Shown here: positions 13,821-14,179 of the stretch, piece by piece
Layout: the number at the start of each line of letters is the position of its first letter
Numbering within the stretch: position 1 is the stretch's first letter
Assembly (NCBI GenBank): GCA_963807235.1
Contig: CAWEBF010000039.1
Coordinates: 1-14,179, forward strand
Direction: 5' to 3'
DNA length: 14,179 nucleotides
Origin: CAWEBF01 sp963807235
GTDB taxonomy: Bacteria; Acidobacteriota; Vicinamibacteria; Vicinamibacterales; UBA2999
Made by a program: the position numbers and the translations under genes
Notes under the pieces: generated by a model
The model's database searches: none
Told to the model about the DNA's origin: nothing
Seen by the model: only the letters and a program-made list of their open reading frames with translations

Positions 13821-13872
13821 CTACCAGCGAGTCTTCGCTGGATCCAGCGAAGAAGCTCCGCCTCGCTGGTAG
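13821..13872. repeat. Nested palindrome directly upstream of the DUF6152-like ATG
   Basis: An outer 11-base-pair stem, CTACCAGCGAG (13821-13831) with CTCGCTGGTAG (13862-13872), encloses a perfect 22-base inner palindrome at 13832-13853 made of TCTTCGCTGGA and its complement. The minus-strand 3' arm ends one base before the ATG at 13819. It could be a structured leader, a protein-binding site or a dispersed palindromic element. Confidence 0.8.
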
Positions 13873-13884
13873 CAGTGTTTCTTG

Positions 13885-13899
13885 CCGCCCTCCGGGCGG
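13885..13899 (-). terminator. GC hairpin after the VOC gene
   Basis: CCGCCC-TCC-GGGCGG forms a six-base-pair stem with a three-base loop, starting about six bases past the TAG of the VOC gene. It is placed as a terminator for leftward transcription, but no T-run follows, so termination strength is uncertain. Confidence 0.45.
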
Positions 13900-13904
13900 G
13901 GTTG

Positions 13905-14165
13905 CTAAATGCCCGTGATCTGCACCGGCGCGCCGTCGGGGTCGAGGATGTAGAAGCCGAACTCGATGTTCTCGCGCGGCGTCAGCCCCATGCCCTGCAG
14001 CTCGCGCGTCACGGCCTCGCGGTTGAAGCCGTCCACGCCGATGGCGAAGTGATCGATCTTGCCGGCGGGGGGCTCGACGCGCAGCGATACCAGCACCTTG
14101 CCGCCGGTGCCCAGACGCGCGATCTTGTTGGCCTTGTCCTCGTTCAGCAGCTTCAAGCCGAACAC
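13905..14165 (-). CDS. VOC-superfamily protein (glyoxalase/dioxygenase fold), N-terminally truncated
   Basis: 86 residues from GTG at 14165. FGLKLLNEDKANKIARLGTG, PPAGKIDHFAIGVDGFNREAV, LQGMGLTPRENIEFGFYILDPDGAPVQITGI form the second half of a VOC module. IDHFAIGV carries a His often used as metal ligand, and the closing strand FYILDPDGAPVQITG is typical. The family's first strand and its metal ligand are missing. Directly upstream the same frame reads FYD then TGA then VFGLK, and FYxxVFGLK is the usual helix-end motif, so the gene is probably longer and interrupted by TGA at 14168-14166 or by a sequence error. It continues beyond the right edge. Substrate unknown. Confidence 0.75.
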   Translation of the reverse strand: MFGLKLLNEDKANKIARLGTGGKVLVSLRVEPPAGKIDHFAIGVDGFNREAVTRELQGMGLTPRENIEFGFYILDPDGAPVQITGI

Positions 14166-14179
14166 TCAATCGTAGAACT

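Noticed and set aside
14166..14168. TGA as a selenocysteine codon in the VOC protein
   Set aside because: No selenoprotein pattern in this family and no clear SECIS-like hairpin just downstream; error or mutation is simpler.

Overview
The window is GC-rich, densely coded bacterial DNA. The gene content suggests an environmental, probably soil or metagenomic, member of the Acidobacteriota, most likely a Vicinamibacteria-type lineage. The basis is a SusC-like TonB receptor with an N-terminal carboxypeptidase-regulatory domain, several DUF6152-type small secreted proteins, DUF6644-type membrane proteins and large secreted proteins of unknown function. A Steroidobacter-like gammaproteobacterium is an alternative. 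No rRNA, tRNA, CRISPR array, insertion sequence or phage gene was seen.

Left part (1-3960). A TonB-dependent receptor runs leftward off the window and carries an apparent one-base frameshift near 206. Divergent to it is a two-helix membrane-anchored TPR protein. Then come a small TfoX-N-like protein and an AraC/GyrI-type regulator, both leftward, in one likely transcription unit. The regulator's last 20 codons lie in another frame.

Central part (3983-10692). A secreted metallo-beta-lactamase-fold hydrolase is followed by a DUF6152-like protein. Convergent to these is a pair made of a larger secreted protein (253 aa) and a second DUF6152-like protein. Next are an MFS transporter of the aromatic-acid type, a STAS-domain antagonist, and another pair: a 439-aa secreted protein and a third, divergent DUF6152-like protein.

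Right part (10738-14179). A compact leftward five-gene unit reads, in transcription order: DUF6152-like, larger secreted protein, PHB-depolymerase/CE1-type esterase, DUF6644-like, DUF6644-like. Spacings are 0 to 16 bases and two junctions are TAG directly followed by ATG. Upstream of it is a truncated VOC (glyoxalase/dioxygenase-fold) gene.

Common theme. Four small secreted proteins all place a His-His pair at the predicted mature N-terminus and a further His (NPH or N-A-A-H) 26 or 27 residues later. Three of them sit next to a larger secreted protein, and the larger proteins appear distantly related to one another. With the CopD-like DUF6644 membrane proteins this looks like a repeated export and cell-envelope module, possibly copper-binding. 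Together with an esterase, an aromatic-acid-type transporter and a VOC protein, one reading is extracytoplasmic attack on aromatic or ester substrates. That functional reading is inference. Four reading-frame disruptions (TonB receptor, GyrI tail, a signal peptide, the VOC gene) also suggest draft-quality sequence or gene decay.
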